The notes under the pieces: model-generated | The model's database searches: none | Told to the model about the DNA's origin: nothing | What the model saw: the letters and a program-made list of their open reading frames with translations, nothing else | Assembly (NCBI RefSeq): GCF_900177675.1 | Contig: NZ_FXWM01000001.1 | Span: 3,977,001 to 4,041,000 of the forward strand | Length of the DNA: 64,000 nucleotides | Direction: 5' to 3' | Origin: Bacillus sp. OV166 | Lineage (GTDB): Bacteria > Bacillota > Bacilli > Bacillales > Cytobacillaceae | Made by a program: the position numbers and the translations under genes | Shown: piece after piece, positions 33,054 to 40,821 of the stretch | Position numbering within the stretch: the stretch's first letter is position 1 | Layout: each line of letters starts with the position of its first letter

Positions 33054-33249
33054 AAGGATGTCAAATCAGCCAGCTGGCATATTTACTTCTTACCGTTGCC
33101 CCCCAAAAATCAGAAGAACAATCAACCACCGGATCGATGATGATATACTATTTTTAAACAGTAAAATTTTTAAAATTGCGAGAAAAAATTCCTTTGGTTT
33201 CGTTATATAAGATGTAAAAGCTTTTACAAAAAAATAAGGGGAATTTGAT

Positions 33250-33816
33250 ATGAAATCAAACGAATCAAATTTTATACAGCGACTACATCGACAAAAAGAA
33301 GATGCTTTAGATTATATTGTTGATCAATATTTGCCATTAATTAAGGGTGTGACTTATAAAGTTCTCTCTCCCCTTAATAATACAGGGATCGTTGAAGAAT
33401 GTATCAATGATATTTTTCTATCAATATGGGATAATTCCAGAACATTTAATGGAGATTCTAGTGATTTTAAGAGATGGATTTGTGCAATTGCAAAATTCAA
33501 AGCTATTGATTATTACAGAAAAGAAAGTAAAAAAGTGGAATCCACATCGAACGTTTTAGAATTAAAATCAGGAAAATCCATTGAAGAGGAACTAATTCTT
33601 AACGAAAGAAGAGCTGAATTAATAATTTTAATCAATCAACTAGATCCTGTTGAGCGAGATATTTTTATAATGAAGTTCTTTCTTGGCCTAAAGTCTGAAG
33701 ATATATCAAAGAAACTAGGCTTAACCAAAGCCGCAATTGATAATCGAATTTATAGGGGCAAACAGAAGCTTAACAAAAAAGCATCGAACCTTAAGTTAGG
33801 AGAGAATAGGATATGA
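33250..33816 (+). CDS. ECF-type RNA polymerase sigma factor (plus strand)
   Basis: 188 residues, ATG 33250 after AAGGGGAA. Region 2: EECINDIFLSIWDNSRTF and FKRWICAIAKFKAIDYYRKE; region 4: LDPVERDIFIMKFFLGLKSE then DISKKLGLTKAAIDNRIYRG. The TGA overlaps the next start (ATGA), so the pair is translationally coupled. The 196-bp leader without a gene upstream presumably carries its own promoter, likely self-activated as in other ECF systems. Confidence 0.9.
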   Translation: MKSNESNFIQRLHRQKEDALDYIVDQYLPLIKGVTYKVLSPLNNTGIVEECINDIFLSIWDNSRTFNGDSSDFKRWICAIAKFKAIDYYRKESKKVESTSNVLELKSGKSIEEELILNERRAELIILINQLDPVERDIFIMKFFLGLKSEDISKKLGLTKAAIDNRIYRGKQKLNKKASNLKLGENRI

Positions 33817-34895
33817 AAGATATTTATCAATTATTAAATGATATTAACCTAGATGATAATGAATTCGTAGAAATGGAAGTTAATGAAATAGAAACTGCCA
33901 GGGTAAAGAAAGCTCTAAAAAAAGCGATTAATGAGAAGAAAAAATTGAAGAGCAATATTTGGAAAAGGAATGCCCTTGTAGCCTCTATTTTAGTTTGTAT
34001 TTCGGCTACAACCTTTGGATTAACATTTCCAGCTTATGCTAAAAACATCCCTATAATTGATGATATTTTTCGCTTTTTCGATAATAAGACTGTACACTAT
34101 GATGGCAGCAAAGAATACCAATCCTTGGAAAATGAAAATGGACTGTATACTAATTATAAGAAATTCTCCACTGCAATCGGTCTTACTAAGGAAAGCAATG
34201 GAATTAAAATCACAATTAATGATGCCATTTTTGATGGCAAGACCCTCACATTAACATATTCTATTGAAAGTAAACAAGAGTTAGGTAATGTAGGTATATC
34301 TTTGCCAGAAATAAATGGAATAGGAGCGAGAAGTGGAACAAGCGGTACTTCAAAAATAGGTACAGACAAATATGTTGGTATACTCACTGTATCTAATTTT
34401 GATGATACAAATTTAAATGGTGCTGATATCCAATGGAATATTGACAGTCTTAGGAACCCTGAAAATCACACTGAGATTAAAGGTGCTTGGAAATTTGAAT
34501 TTAGTTTAAACGCTGCTAATAGCAAAATACAATTAACTGAGGGTAGTAGTGCTGAAAAAAATGGTGTAACCGTTAATATAGAAAAAATCACCTTTAATCC
34601 GATGTCCTTTGCCGTTTCTTATAACCAAGAGATTTCGGAGATGATTAGCAAAAAGTGGAACGTAATGTATGTTGATTTAGAAATCAAAGATGACTTAGGA
34701 AATAAATACTCAGGTCAGGGGAATGGAGGTTTTGGCACAGAAGCCTTCTTTCAAACAAGTAAAACATTCGGAAAATTAGATCCGAATGCATCGAAGCTCA
34801 TTATTACGCCTCATATCATTTTACAGGATAAGAAACTAGGTAAAGGCAATGATGAATTTGTGGCAAAGGATATAATTATTAAAATAAAAAAGTAA
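33813..34895 (+). CDS. DUF4179 membrane protein, probable anti-sigma factor
   Basis: 360 residues, ATG 33813. Residues 1-48 are cytoplasmic, one membrane helix at about 52-72, then FPAYAKNIPIIDDIFRFF, the start of DUF4179, and a long extracellular beta domain. DUF4179 proteins are commonly paired with ECF sigma factors. Anti-sigma activity is inferred from coupling and topology. Confidence 0.8.
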   Translation: MKDIYQLLNDINLDDNEFVEMEVNEIETARVKKALKKAINEKKKLKSNIWKRNALVASILVCISATTFGLTFPAYAKNIPIIDDIFRFFDNKTVHYDGSKEYQSLENENGLYTNYKKFSTAIGLTKESNGIKITINDAIFDGKTLTLTYSIESKQELGNVGISLPEINGIGARSGTSGTSKIGTDKYVGILTVSNFDDTNLNGADIQWNIDSLRNPENHTEIKGAWKFEFSLNAANSKIQLTEGSSAEKNGVTVNIEKITFNPMSFAVSYNQEISEMISKKWNVMYVDLEIKDDLGNKYSGQGNGGFGTEAFFQTSKTFGKLDPNASKLIITPHIILQDKKLGKGNDEFVAKDIIIKIKK

Positions 34896-34907
34896 ATAAT
34901 TTTCCAG

Positions 34908-34945
34908 AATAGCTACCTAAATGAATTTAGGTAGCTATATTTTTA
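34908..34945 (+). terminator. Terminator of the plus-strand sigma operon
   Basis: AATAGCTACCTAAAT and ATTTAGGTAGCTAT form a near-perfect stem with a TATTTTTATT tail. Confidence 0.8.
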
Positions 34946-35034
34946 TTCGTAAAATACTTATTTAACTGAGCCAAATTGACAGCAAAAATGAAAAATAATC
35001 GGAGTATCAAATTGTGATTATTTTTTAAATATGG

Positions 35035-35085
35035 ATATATTGAGCTAAAGCACCCGTTACTTTAAGTACACTTTTTCACAATCTT
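35035..35085 (-). repeat. Array repeat R53, right half only, tailed
   Basis: TTGAGCTAAAGCACCCGTTA, CTTTAAGTACA, tail TTTTTCACAATCT. A weak AATAATC/GATTATT stem (34993-35025) may stand for the centre; no left module. Confidence 0.65.
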
Positions 35086-35137
35086 TTTATCAAAAGTAAA
35101 CATCTGAGGAATTCTGTTTACGCTCTCAAAAATCCTC

Positions 35138-36010
35138 TTATTTCTTTTCAACCATTGATAACAGAATTTTTTCCATCTCTTCTTTTGATAGTCTATCTGC
35201 CAAAATAAAGATTTCAATTCCTTCTTTTGGTACGTTGACTTTTATACCTTGGATATTAGAATCCTCAGAATGTCTATATTCTAGCGTATAGCCTTTTAAA
35301 GTATAAGAATCTGTATATTGAAATTCCCATAAGGCAAACCCATCCTCTTGCCCCGTTTTTGCCTGAGTAGCCCAGAACCCAAATTCACCTTTTTGATATT
35401 CCAACTCAACAGACGGATCTTTTCGGAAAAATCCTGTTTTCGGTCGTATGGTTGTTTCTTTATAAACATACCCTTCTGGTATATATGTTGGTTTGAAAAT
35501 CGGAAAGTCTACTGATTTTGCTAAGATTTTTTGTTCATATTTTTTTATTTGAGAACTTATTTCATCAACTCTCATTATTTTTTCATTATCACTCAAATAA
35601 TCATCGGATTTATGTATTTCTCTATTTTCTTTAATCAACTCGCTATAAGTTGAAAATTCTTTATCTGACAAAATTCGTTTTGCTACTTGTAAATGTTCTT
35701 CAAGCATATTAATTTCATTAACGCTTGCATTTGGAAATATTATTTTAATGTCTGTTTGACCAAACATTTGGGATATTAAAGATTCTGCTGCCTTGGTAAA
35801 TTGCGAACCACCTACTGTAAAACCAATTGTAGGGATTATTATTAACGTGAAAACAGTTGCAAGTATTAATCTATTCTTAGAAATGATTGTCCTTTTTTTG
35901 TGTTGATAGTTATTTCTTTCTAATTTTTCAAATGTTTCTTTTTTAAATTTTTCAATATCTACTTTATGTTCATAGTACATTTTTGCTGACCTTAATTCCC
36001 TTTCCTCCAT
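35138..36010 (-). CDS. DUF4367 membrane protein, probable anti-sigma factor
   Basis: 290 residues from ATG 36010, six bases after AAGGAGG; an ATG two codons earlier touches the ribosome site. Cytoplasmic part 1-48, membrane helix 49-68, extracellular helical linker, then FPIFKPTYIPEGYVYKE and the DUF4367 fold to the end. It overlaps the sigma gene by 41 bases. Same domain type as the 13.0-kb secreted protein. Confidence 0.75.
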   Translation of the reverse strand: MEERELRSAKMYYEHKVDIEKFKKETFEKLERNNYQHKKRTIISKNRLILATVFTLIIIPTIGFTVGGSQFTKAAESLISQMFGQTDIKIIFPNASVNEINMLEEHLQVAKRILSDKEFSTYSELIKENREIHKSDDYLSDNEKIMRVDEISSQIKKYEQKILAKSVDFPIFKPTYIPEGYVYKETTIRPKTGFFRKDPSVELEYQKGEFGFWATQAKTGQEDGFALWEFQYTDSYTLKGYTLEYRHSEDSNIQGIKVNVPKEGIEIFILADRLSKEEMEKILLSMVEKK

Positions 36011-36503
36011 AGCCATCCTCCTTAATAATTTTGTTTCTTAATAATTTTCTACCACGGGTAAGTCTGGATTTAACTGTCCCAATATTTAGATTTAAAATTT
36101 GTGAAATTTGGTGAATGGAAAGCTCTTCAAAATAGAAAAGCGTAATAGGTATGCTGTAATGTCTCGGAAGTCCATATACAGCTTTATGAATGTTTTCTTC
36201 CTTTGCATTGCGGAGATATAAATCTTCAGTGCTTTCCTGCTTCTTTTCAGGTAAAAATTCGGATATAATTTCTCGCCAGCCTTTTCTAAATGAACTTTTA
36301 CATTCATTAATGACAATTCGTGCAAGCCAAGGAAACGGCTCTTCCTTATTTTCTAATTGTTCCATTGCATTGAAGGCTTTAATAAATGCCTCTTGAACGT
36401 AATCTTCTGCTTTTAGCCAATCTTTGACGTAAGTATAAGCAAGGCTAACAAGACGCTGAGTGTAATTATTTATCCATTCTTCTAGAACTTCCTTCTTATC
36501 CAA
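35970..36503 (-). CDS. ECF-type RNA polymerase sigma factor
   Basis: 177 residues, ATG 36503 (GGGGGCG upstream). Region 2: RLVSLAYTYVKDWLKAEDYV then QEAFIKAF and PFPWLARIVINECKSSFRKG; region 4: LPRHYSIPITLFYFEELSIH then QISQILNLNIGTVKSRLTRG. About 35% like the 10.9-kb sigma factor by eye. Third sigma/anti-sigma pair of the array. Confidence 0.9.
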   Translation of the reverse strand: MDKKEVLEEWINNYTQRLVSLAYTYVKDWLKAEDYVQEAFIKAFNAMEQLENKEEPFPWLARIVINECKSSFRKGWREIISEFLPEKKQESTEDLYLRNAKEENIHKAVYGLPRHYSIPITLFYFEELSIHQISQILNLNIGTVKSRLTRGRKLLRNKIIKEDGYGGKGIKVSKNVL

Positions 36504-36594
36504 GAATTCGCCCCCTTTTCAATTTGGTTTATTTTGGTCTTTCAAAAGTAAGATGCACTTATATTAAAAAAGGTTCCATTTTTTTTTGAGATTA

Positions 36595-36634
36595 TTATAA
36601 AAAGGCTAAAGCGAATTTCACTTTTAGCCCTTAA
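36595..36634 (-). terminator. Terminator upstream of the 36.5-kb sigma operon
   Basis: AGGGCTAAAAG and CTTTAGCCTTTTT pair on the minus strand around TGAAATTCG. It separates the sigma operon from the zinc-ribbon cassette. Confidence 0.7.
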
Positions 36635-36654
36635 TTCTCCACTTTATTAGAATA

Positions 36655-36750
36655 ATCCTTCTTATGCTAACCTGCCAATTAGTGCAACAAGAAAAGGGAA
36701 CGCCGCAGCGATCCCCTTCCTAAACTCTTGCACCCGTTAGCTTAATAAAA
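36655..36750 (-). repeat. Array repeat R54, complete
   Basis: TTATGCTAACCTGCCAATTA, centre AGGGAACGCCGCAGCGATCC, right module CTTGCACCCGTTAGCTTAAT. Confidence 0.85.
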
Positions 36751-36774
36751 AAAATACGAAATGTGCCGTAAACT

Positions 36775-36963
36775 TTAGTCATTATCATTAGGTAGAATTT
36801 CTCCTCCCCAGTCACAGTAAAAACAATCAATTCCCCACCCTTTAACAGGCACTATTACTTCATCTTTTTTTCTTTCATTAAAAACAAGGCTTGTAAATGG
36901 TTTAACATAAAGAGATTCATCAATTAGTTCCTTTCCACAATTAGGACAAAATTTGGGTTTCAT
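36775..36963 (-). CDS. Small zinc-ribbon protein
   Basis: 62 residues, ATG 36963. CPNCG (6-10) and CFYC (47-50) form one zinc site; the end DWGGEILPNDND is acidic. Function unknown. Confidence 0.65.
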   Translation of the reverse strand: MKPKFCPNCGKELIDESLYVKPFTSLVFNERKKDEVIVPVKGWGIDCFYCDWGGEILPNDND

Positions 36964-37016
36964 TACAAACTATCTCCATTCATTAGTTACTATCTATCTT
37001 AATAATATAACAAAAT

Positions 37017-37128
37017 CCTTATTACACTAACCTGCTCCGTTTGTTGAAGAAGAAAAAAGAGGTGCCGCAGCTACCTCCATTCTTCAACTCAAGCACCCGT
37101 CAGTGTAAGTACAATCTTTCACAAACTC
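37017..37128 (-). repeat. Array repeat R55, tailed
   Basis: ATTACACTAACCTGCTCCG, centre GAGGTGCCGCAGCTACCTC, right module CAAGCACCCGTCAGTGTAAG with tail TCTTTCACAAACT. Confidence 0.8.
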
Positions 37129-37157
37129 AATACTGTTAAAAGAACAAGTGACTTTTC

Positions 37158-38561
37158 CTAGAGCTTCCAAGCTTCTTTTAATAACTTAATTCCTGTATTG
37201 ATTTCAGTTTCCTTTAATCCTCCAAATCCAAGTAAGATTCTAGAACCTACTCTTCCTGTTGCTCCTTTATAATATATTGATAATGGATAAACCTTTACAC
37301 CAACATTCATTGCAGTGTTAATTAACTCGTCTTCCTCCATATTGTTTTTTACTTCCAAAACAATATGAAGTCCTGATTTTCCACCGATTATGTTTACATT
37401 TTGCCCAAAATAATTGTTAATGGCTAACATTAAGGTACTATGCTTTTTACGGTAAAGAGTTCTCATTTTGTTTAAATGACTTTGCCAAAATCCTTCTTTC
37501 ATAAAACGATAAAGAGTATCCTGGTGAATACGAGAAACGGTCTGTTTATAAATAGTAAAGTGCTCCAGATATTTTTTCATAAGTGGGGATGGTAAAACCA
37601 TATAGCTAATACGTATAGATGGAATTAAAGACTTCGAAAATGTACCTAAATACACGACTCTTTCCTTTGTACTCAGCCCTTGTAAAGACGGAATTGGCTT
37701 CCCTTTATATCGATATTCACCGTCATAGTCATCTTCAATAATATATCCGTTCTTTTCTTCTGCCCATTTTATCAAATCCATTCTTCTTGAAATGGGCATT
37801 ATCATCCCATAAGGAAATTGATGAGACGGTGTTACATAAACAACATTTGCATCCGAATTTTTTAACTGGTTTATATTTATCCCATCTTCGTCGAGAGGTA
37901 TAGGAACCGTATGTACTCCTAAATCTTGTAAAGTTATTCTCGTTCTATGGAAGCCAGGATTCTCAAGAGCATAGATATGTTCTTTACCGATTAACATACA
38001 CAATAATCCAATAAGTACCTGAGTACCTGCACCAATTATGATTTGTTCGGCAGAGCATCTAACACCTCTGGAAGCATACAGATGAGCTGCAATTTGTTCA
38101 CGAAGTAGCTCCTCCCCTTGAGGATTTCCATTATAAAATAATTCTCCCTGGTCCTCGTATAATGATTGAATGGTTAATTTTCTCCAAATGGCATATGGAA
38201 AGTGTTCCAAATCAACCTTACCCGAATTGAAATCAATCTTGTTATTTACTTGTACTTTCTTGGTTTTTGACTCCAATTTATCTAAACCTCTTTGGTTAAT
38301 GATTAAATCATTATCAAAGGTTGTAACAAATAATCCTTTTCGAGGTTTACTTTCCACATACCCCTCCGCACATAATTGCTCATAAGCCGACTGAATTGTG
38401 TTTAAACTTAATCCAAGGTAATTTGATAAATTTCGTTTTGACGGTAATTTTTCTTTTGACTTTATTCTTCCATATAAAATTTCTTGTTTAATGTAATTGG
38501 CTAGTTGTATGTACATAGGTTTGCCATTTTTACTATCCAAAACAGGTGTTATTTCAATCAT
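37158..38561 (-). CDS. MocR/GabR-type transcription regulator (GntR domain fused to aminotransferase fold)
   Basis: 467 residues. Residues 10-80: winged helix MYIQLANYIKQEILYGRIKS then PSKRNLSNYLGLSLNTIQSA. Residues 115-467: class I aminotransferase fold with IIEDDYDGEYRYKG and the PLP lysine in YLGTFSKSLIPS. Such proteins sense PLP or amines and often control the divergent gene. The divergent neighbour is a GNAT gene 103 bases away, with an operator-like palindrome between. Unusually large for this array. Confidence 0.9.
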   Translation of the reverse strand: MIEITPVLDSKNGKPMYIQLANYIKQEILYGRIKSKEKLPSKRNLSNYLGLSLNTIQSAYEQLCAEGYVESKPRKGLFVTTFDNDLIINQRGLDKLESKTKKVQVNNKIDFNSGKVDLEHFPYAIWRKLTIQSLYEDQGELFYNGNPQGEELLREQIAAHLYASRGVRCSAEQIIIGAGTQVLIGLLCMLIGKEHIYALENPGFHRTRITLQDLGVHTVPIPLDEDGININQLKNSDANVVYVTPSHQFPYGMIMPISRRMDLIKWAEEKNGYIIEDDYDGEYRYKGKPIPSLQGLSTKERVVYLGTFSKSLIPSIRISYMVLPSPLMKKYLEHFTIYKQTVSRIHQDTLYRFMKEGFWQSHLNKMRTLYRKKHSTLMLAINNYFGQNVNIIGGKSGLHIVLEVKNNMEEDELINTAMNVGVKVYPLSIYYKGATGRVGSRILLGFGGLKETEINTGIKLLKEAWKL

Positions 38562-38603
38562 ATTTCCTCTCCCATAATAATACTGGCACCATTAAAATTC
38601 TTG

Positions 38604-38631
38604 AATCTGGTCCTTTTGATTATACCAGATT
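38604..38631. promoter_or_regulatory. Candidate operator of the MocR-type regulator
   Basis: AATCTGGT and ACCAGATT are a perfect 8-bp inverted repeat with a 12-base spacer in the divergent intergenic region; ACTGGCACC at 38582 may be a further half-site. MocR proteins bind such repeated half-sites. Promoter positions are not certain. Confidence 0.6.
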
Positions 38632-38664
38632 GTGTTTAAATAATGGTAAAGGAGATGAACAAAA

Positions 38665-39108
38665 ATGGTTAATGAAAAATCAATTTTAATAAAAGAACTG
38701 AGAAATGAGCAGGAATGGAAAGAAGCCTATCCAATGATGAAGCAATTAAGGACCCATTTGGACGAACAGCAATTCCTTCAACTAGTTCAAGAAGCTACAC
38801 AAAAAGAAAATTATAAAATTGCAGCTTTATATGACAATGAAATAATGGTAGCAGTAACAGGCTTTATGCCAATGATCACTTTATACAATGGAAGGTTCAT
38901 TTGGGTTTGTGATTTAGTTACAGATTCAGATAGTCGTTCGAAAGGATATGGCGAAGCACTTCTAAATTATGTACATATTTGGTCAAAGGAAAATGGCTAT
39001 GATATTGTCTCACTCTCATCAGGATTACAACGAATAGATGCTCATCGCTTTTATGAAAATAAAATGGAATATGACAAGGTTAGCTATGTTTTTCTTAAAA
39101 GACTTTAA
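38665..39108 (+). CDS. GNAT acetyltransferase divergent to the regulator
   Basis: 147 residues, ATG 38665 after AAAGGAGATG. VCDLVTDSDSRSKGYGEALL holds the acetyl-CoA loop (RSKGYG); SLSSGLQRIDAHRFYENKME is the C-terminal element. Known MocR-controlled genes often modify or transport amines; here acetylation of an amine that the regulator senses is a reasonable guess. Confidence 0.85.
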   Translation: MVNEKSILIKELRNEQEWKEAYPMMKQLRTHLDEQQFLQLVQEATQKENYKIAALYDNEIMVAVTGFMPMITLYNGRFIWVCDLVTDSDSRSKGYGEALLNYVHIWSKENGYDIVSLSSGLQRIDAHRFYENKMEYDKVSYVFLKRL

Positions 39109-39126
39109 ATCGAAATTATGTTATAG

Positions 39127-39153
39127 AAAAAGACCCAATGAAGGTCTTTTTTT
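39127..39153 (+). terminator. Terminator of the divergent GNAT gene
   Basis: AAAAAGACC and GGTCTTTTTTT pair around CAATGAA. Confidence 0.75.
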
Positions 39154-39192
39154 CATATAGTTCCTAATAGAGTTAACTTAATTTTAAACCCT

Positions 39193-39288
39193 CGTGTTCA
39201 ACTAACCTGCCACGTTAGTTCAACAAGAAAAAGGAGCTGCCGATTACAGCTCCATCTTAAACTAAAGCACCCGTTAGTGGAACAAGAA
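39193..39288 (-). repeat. Array repeat R56, complete, good example
   Basis: TTCAACTAACCTGCCACG, TTAGTTCAACAAG, centre GGAGCTGCCGATTACAGCTC, right module AAAGCACCCGTTAGTGGAAC. On minus the centre is a seven-pair stem followed by TTTTTCTTG. Shares about 50 identical bases with R33. Confidence 0.9.
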
Positions 39289-39309
39289 GGTAAAGTTATA
39301 AATCAACTG

Positions 39310-39777
39310 TTACCAAACTGATAGCTTTGTTCTTGTGTCATTTTTATCTGTAATGTATTGGAGATTTTCAAACCCTTTTATCTTTGCATTATCATATAAT
39401 CTTTCAAGTTTTTCACTTTCCTTACAATAAATTGTGACATAAACAGAATCAACAACTAATAATACGATTTCACAATCGCTATTTAAAAAATCCCTATACG
39501 TCTCAATTACTGATGGTTTTTTTCCTTTTGGATAGGCTTTTAAGTCCACAAAAATGAGATAATATCTATTATCTTTTAAAAGTTCTTTAAGGGATAAGCC
39601 ATCTATCCAGTTTACCTTATCTGTGAATAGTGGTTTTCCTAACTCATCATCCTCGACTAAATATGATTCCTCGCCCCCACTTAGCCATATGAATTTAGTA
39701 ATTTCAATGGGTGTTAATACCTCCCAAAGAAATCTTCCGTATTCATTGGGGATTTCAAAACTGATTCCTCGTTTCAT
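39310..39777 (-). CDS. DUF2691 family protein
   Basis: 155 residues. MKRGISFEIPNEYGRFLWEV with LTPIEITKFIWL, then YYLIFVDLKAYPKG and SDCEIVLLVVDSVYVTIYCK fit DUF2691, a family of soluble Bacillus proteins without known function. It has no signal or membrane helix. Confidence 0.75.
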   Translation of the reverse strand: MKRGISFEIPNEYGRFLWEVLTPIEITKFIWLSGGEESYLVEDDELGKPLFTDKVNWIDGLSLKELLKDNRYYLIFVDLKAYPKGKKPSVIETYRDFLNSDCEIVLLVVDSVYVTIYCKESEKLERLYDNAKIKGFENLQYITDKNDTRTKLSVW

Positions 39778-39795
39778 TTTTTCTCCTGCCTATAT

Positions 39796-39887
39796 TTTAT
39801 TGAATTGACCTGCACCGTAAGCACAATAAGAAAAAGGGCTCCACAGTCCCCCTTAATCTTGAACTCTTGCAACCCGTTAGTGAAATT
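39796..39887 (-). repeat. Array repeat R57, diverged
   Basis: ATTGAATTGACCTGCACCG, centre AGGGCTCCACAGTCCCCCTT, right module CTTGCAACCCGTTAGTGAAA. Confidence 0.7.
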
Positions 39888-39891
39888 AGTC

Positions 39892-40101
39892 TTAGAGAAA
39901 AATCACAATTAATAGTAATCCTATACCTATTAGAACTCCACCAATCAACTCATAATTGTCCAACAAGAAGAACAACTTACTTCTATTTTTAAAATCGAAT
40001 GAATGAATCCTTTTTCTTAACCAAAATCCAAAAATCACAATAAAAATTAATGCGAAAAGAAGTAACATTGGAGTATTTTTAATATATGTTTCATTCCCCA
40101 T
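39892..40101 (-). CDS. Two-helix membrane protein
   Basis: 69 residues, ATG 40101. Helices near 11-28 and 48-68 with RKRIHSFDFKNRSK between. Stop four bases from R57. Family not recognised. Confidence 0.6.
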   Translation of the reverse strand: MGNETYIKNTPMLLLFALIFIVIFGFWLRKRIHSFDFKNRSKLFFLLDNYELIGGVLIGIGLLLIVIFL

Positions 40102-40189
40102 TTTTTACACCTACCCATTAATCACAAAATAATAATGATTGATTCTGTACTCATTCTTCATTGAAATACTATATACACAATAGTAACAC

Positions 40190-40282
40190 CTTCTAGCACT
40201 AACCTGCCAGTTAGCTTAACAAGCAAAAAGATGTTGCCGCAGCAACACCTTGTTTAACTCTTGCACCCGTTAGTTGAACAAA
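40190..40282 (-). repeat. Array repeat R58, complete
   Basis: TAGCACTAACCTGCCAGTTA, centre GATGTTGCCGCAGCAACACC, right module CTTGCACCCGTTAGTTGAAC. Near-copy of R38; the centre also recurs in R64. Confidence 0.85.
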
Positions 40283-40325
40283 ATCTATATAACCCAGGTA
40301 AGGAAGATGCACCTGGCATTTCCCT

Positions 40326-40362
40326 GCTTATTAAACTAAACTGCAACCGTTAGTAATAAAAG
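40326..40362 (-). repeat. Array repeat R59, left module only
   Basis: TATTAAACTAAACTGCAACC and GTTAGTAATAA, 44 bases after R58 with no gene between, only a CCAGGT/ACCTGG hairpin (40294-40316). It contains the next stop codon. Confidence 0.6.
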
Positions 40363-40622
40363 AAGACCATTATGAAAATGCCAACCGAAGCAATATTGGA
40401 AAGGTAATTCCACTTATTATTTGATTTTATTAATATATCTTCAACAACACCAAGCAAACTCATAAGTGAACCTACAATACAAGCAGACCTTATATAAACA
40501 GATGAAAATCCCTCAATATATCCTTTTATGAACAGCATAATGCCTAAAACAAAAAGTAACAAATGCATAAAATATATTGGTTTATTACTTTTTGAATATC
40601 TTTCCTTAATCTTAATTAGCAT
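40350..40622 (-). CDS. Three-helix membrane protein ending inside a repeat
   Basis: 90 residues, ATG 40622. Helices near 17-34, 42-62 and 72-88. The last codons TAC TAA are part of R59. Family not recognised. Confidence 0.6.
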   Translation of the reverse strand: MLIKIKERYSKSNKPIYFMHLLLFVLGIMLFIKGYIEGFSSVYIRSACIVGSLMSLLGVVEDILIKSNNKWNYLSNIASVGIFIMVFFYY

Positions 40623-40712
40623 TTTTCCCCCTCCAAATAATACTTTTCACTCATCTCTTTATTAACCCACTTAAGGCATTATATATTACCTTATTCTATG
40701 GTTTAGATTTAT

Positions 40713-40799
40713 TTTCCTTCTTCCACTAAACTGCCCGTTAGTTAAAAAAGCCACCAAGAATGGCAGCTCTCTATTAAGCTCCTGCACCGTTAGTAAAAA
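40713..40799 (-). repeat. Array repeat R60
   Basis: CTTCCACTAAACTGCCCGTT, centre AAGCCACCAAGAATGGCAGC, right module CTCCTGCACCGTTAGTAAAA. The spacer between left module and centre is shorter than usual. Confidence 0.75.
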
Positions 40800-40821
40800 G
40801 CTTTATATTCTTGTTAATGGA

